DNA of 64,000 bases from Cryobacterium sp. M96. Lineage in GTDB: Bacteria; Actinomycetota; Actinomycetes; Actinomycetales; Microbacteriaceae. Position numbers and translations under genes: made by a program. The notes under the pieces are model-generated. The model searched no databases. It was not told the DNA's origin and saw only the letters and a program-made list of their open reading frames with translations. The first letter of the stretch is position 1, and every line of letters starts with the position of its first letter. The DNA lies in contig NZ_PJJS01000054.1 of assembly GCF_002929845.1 (NCBI RefSeq), forward strand, positions 20,392-84,391, read 5' to 3'. Shown here in pieces: positions 63,821 through 64,000 of the stretch.

Positions 63821-64000
63821 TCACCTATTGGCCTTCTGAAGCTGTGTTGACGCCGATGTCCACGACCGGACCGCCGCGAGCCCGGCGAGTACGGCGAGTA
63901 CGGCGATAGCGGCCAGGACGAGGGCAGTCGGGGCAAGTCCGAGCGTTGCCCCGAGGATCCCGGCCAGCGGGTAGGTGATGATGAAGCAGGCGTGGGAGAG
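63821..64000 (-). CDS. MFS-type transporter, C-terminal part (runs off the window)
   Basis: The last 59 codons are present, ending at TGA 63823-63821; the 5' part lies beyond the window edge. Two hydrophobic helices (LSHACFIITYPLAGILGATL and LVLAAIAVLAVLAGLAA) and a short polar tail match the end of an MFS permease. Substrate cannot be told; position beside mer remnants suggests a metal or drug exporter. Confidence 0.55.
   Translation of the reverse strand, partial: LSHACFIITYPLAGILGATLGLAPTALVLAAIAVLAVLAGLAAVRSWTSASTQLQKANR

Noticed and set aside
44020-64000. Attachment-site duplication of the tRNA-Gln 3' end
   Set aside because: No second copy of the T-arm/acceptor sequence was found in the window, and no integrase gene is present, so no att site is claimed.

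Overview
The window is high-GC actinobacterial DNA, most likely from Microbacteriaceae and close to Cryobacterium. This is inferred from strong GC3 bias, frequent GTG starts, a mycothiol-type DinB (DUF664) remnant, DUF6458 and DUF6153 proteins, and an ilvDBNC-serA-leuB-ilvE-gltX gene order. No rRNA, CRISPR array, intact insertion sequence or phage was seen.

Positions 1-43.8 kb look like chromosome core. From the left: a TetR regulator with a palindromic operator; a C4-dicarboxylate module (CitA/CitB-type two-component system divergent from dctA); a glycine-betaine/proline ABC operon; an alpha/beta hydrolase; a biotin ECF transporter (bioY-bioM-bioN); a decayed YdeI-like gene; a TetR-MMPL-YhgE/Pip operon whose MMPL protein carries a degenerate ABC-ATPase-like tail; a PspA pair; a fused trehalose-6-phosphate synthase/phosphatase; then the branched-chain amino-acid and serine cluster (ilvD, ilvB, ilvN, ilvC, serA, leuB, ilvE, FAH hydrolase) interleaved with two TetR-controlled units (a DHA2-type MFS exporter and an NADP-dependent oxidoreductase), a DJ-1/PfpI protein, a class V aminotransferase/LysR pair, gltX and tRNA-Gln(CUG).

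Downstream of tRNA-Gln the character changes. Positions 44.5-62.5 kb form a copper-resistance island: Met-rich secreted proteins, two short SHOCT-domain membrane proteins, an OmpR-type two-component system with a Met-rich sensor loop, two P1B-type ATPases (one with CPC, one with an unusual CPD motif), a multicopper oxidase, a CopZ-like chaperone, CsoR, a BlaI/M56 pair, a DUF305 lipoprotein, DUF6153 and a thiol-redox group (peroxiredoxin, thioredoxin-fold protein, DUF3105). Two sets of dyads suggest two interlocking regulons: CsoR-type sites (ATACCCC..GGGGTAT) and BlaI-type sites (TACTA..TAGTA). The island is eroding: an M23 peptidase gene and a ccdA gene are fused across a deletion, a small membrane-protein gene has one in-frame TGA, and the right end holds a decayed mercury module (merR remnant, multiply disrupted merA).

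Main second-look items are the MMPL/pseudo-ABC/YhgE operon, an intergenic palindromic repeat found only between convergent genes, the dual-regulator copper island with its Met-rich small proteins, the CPD-motif ATPase, and an octamer (ACGGATGC) frequent in the core but not seen in the island.
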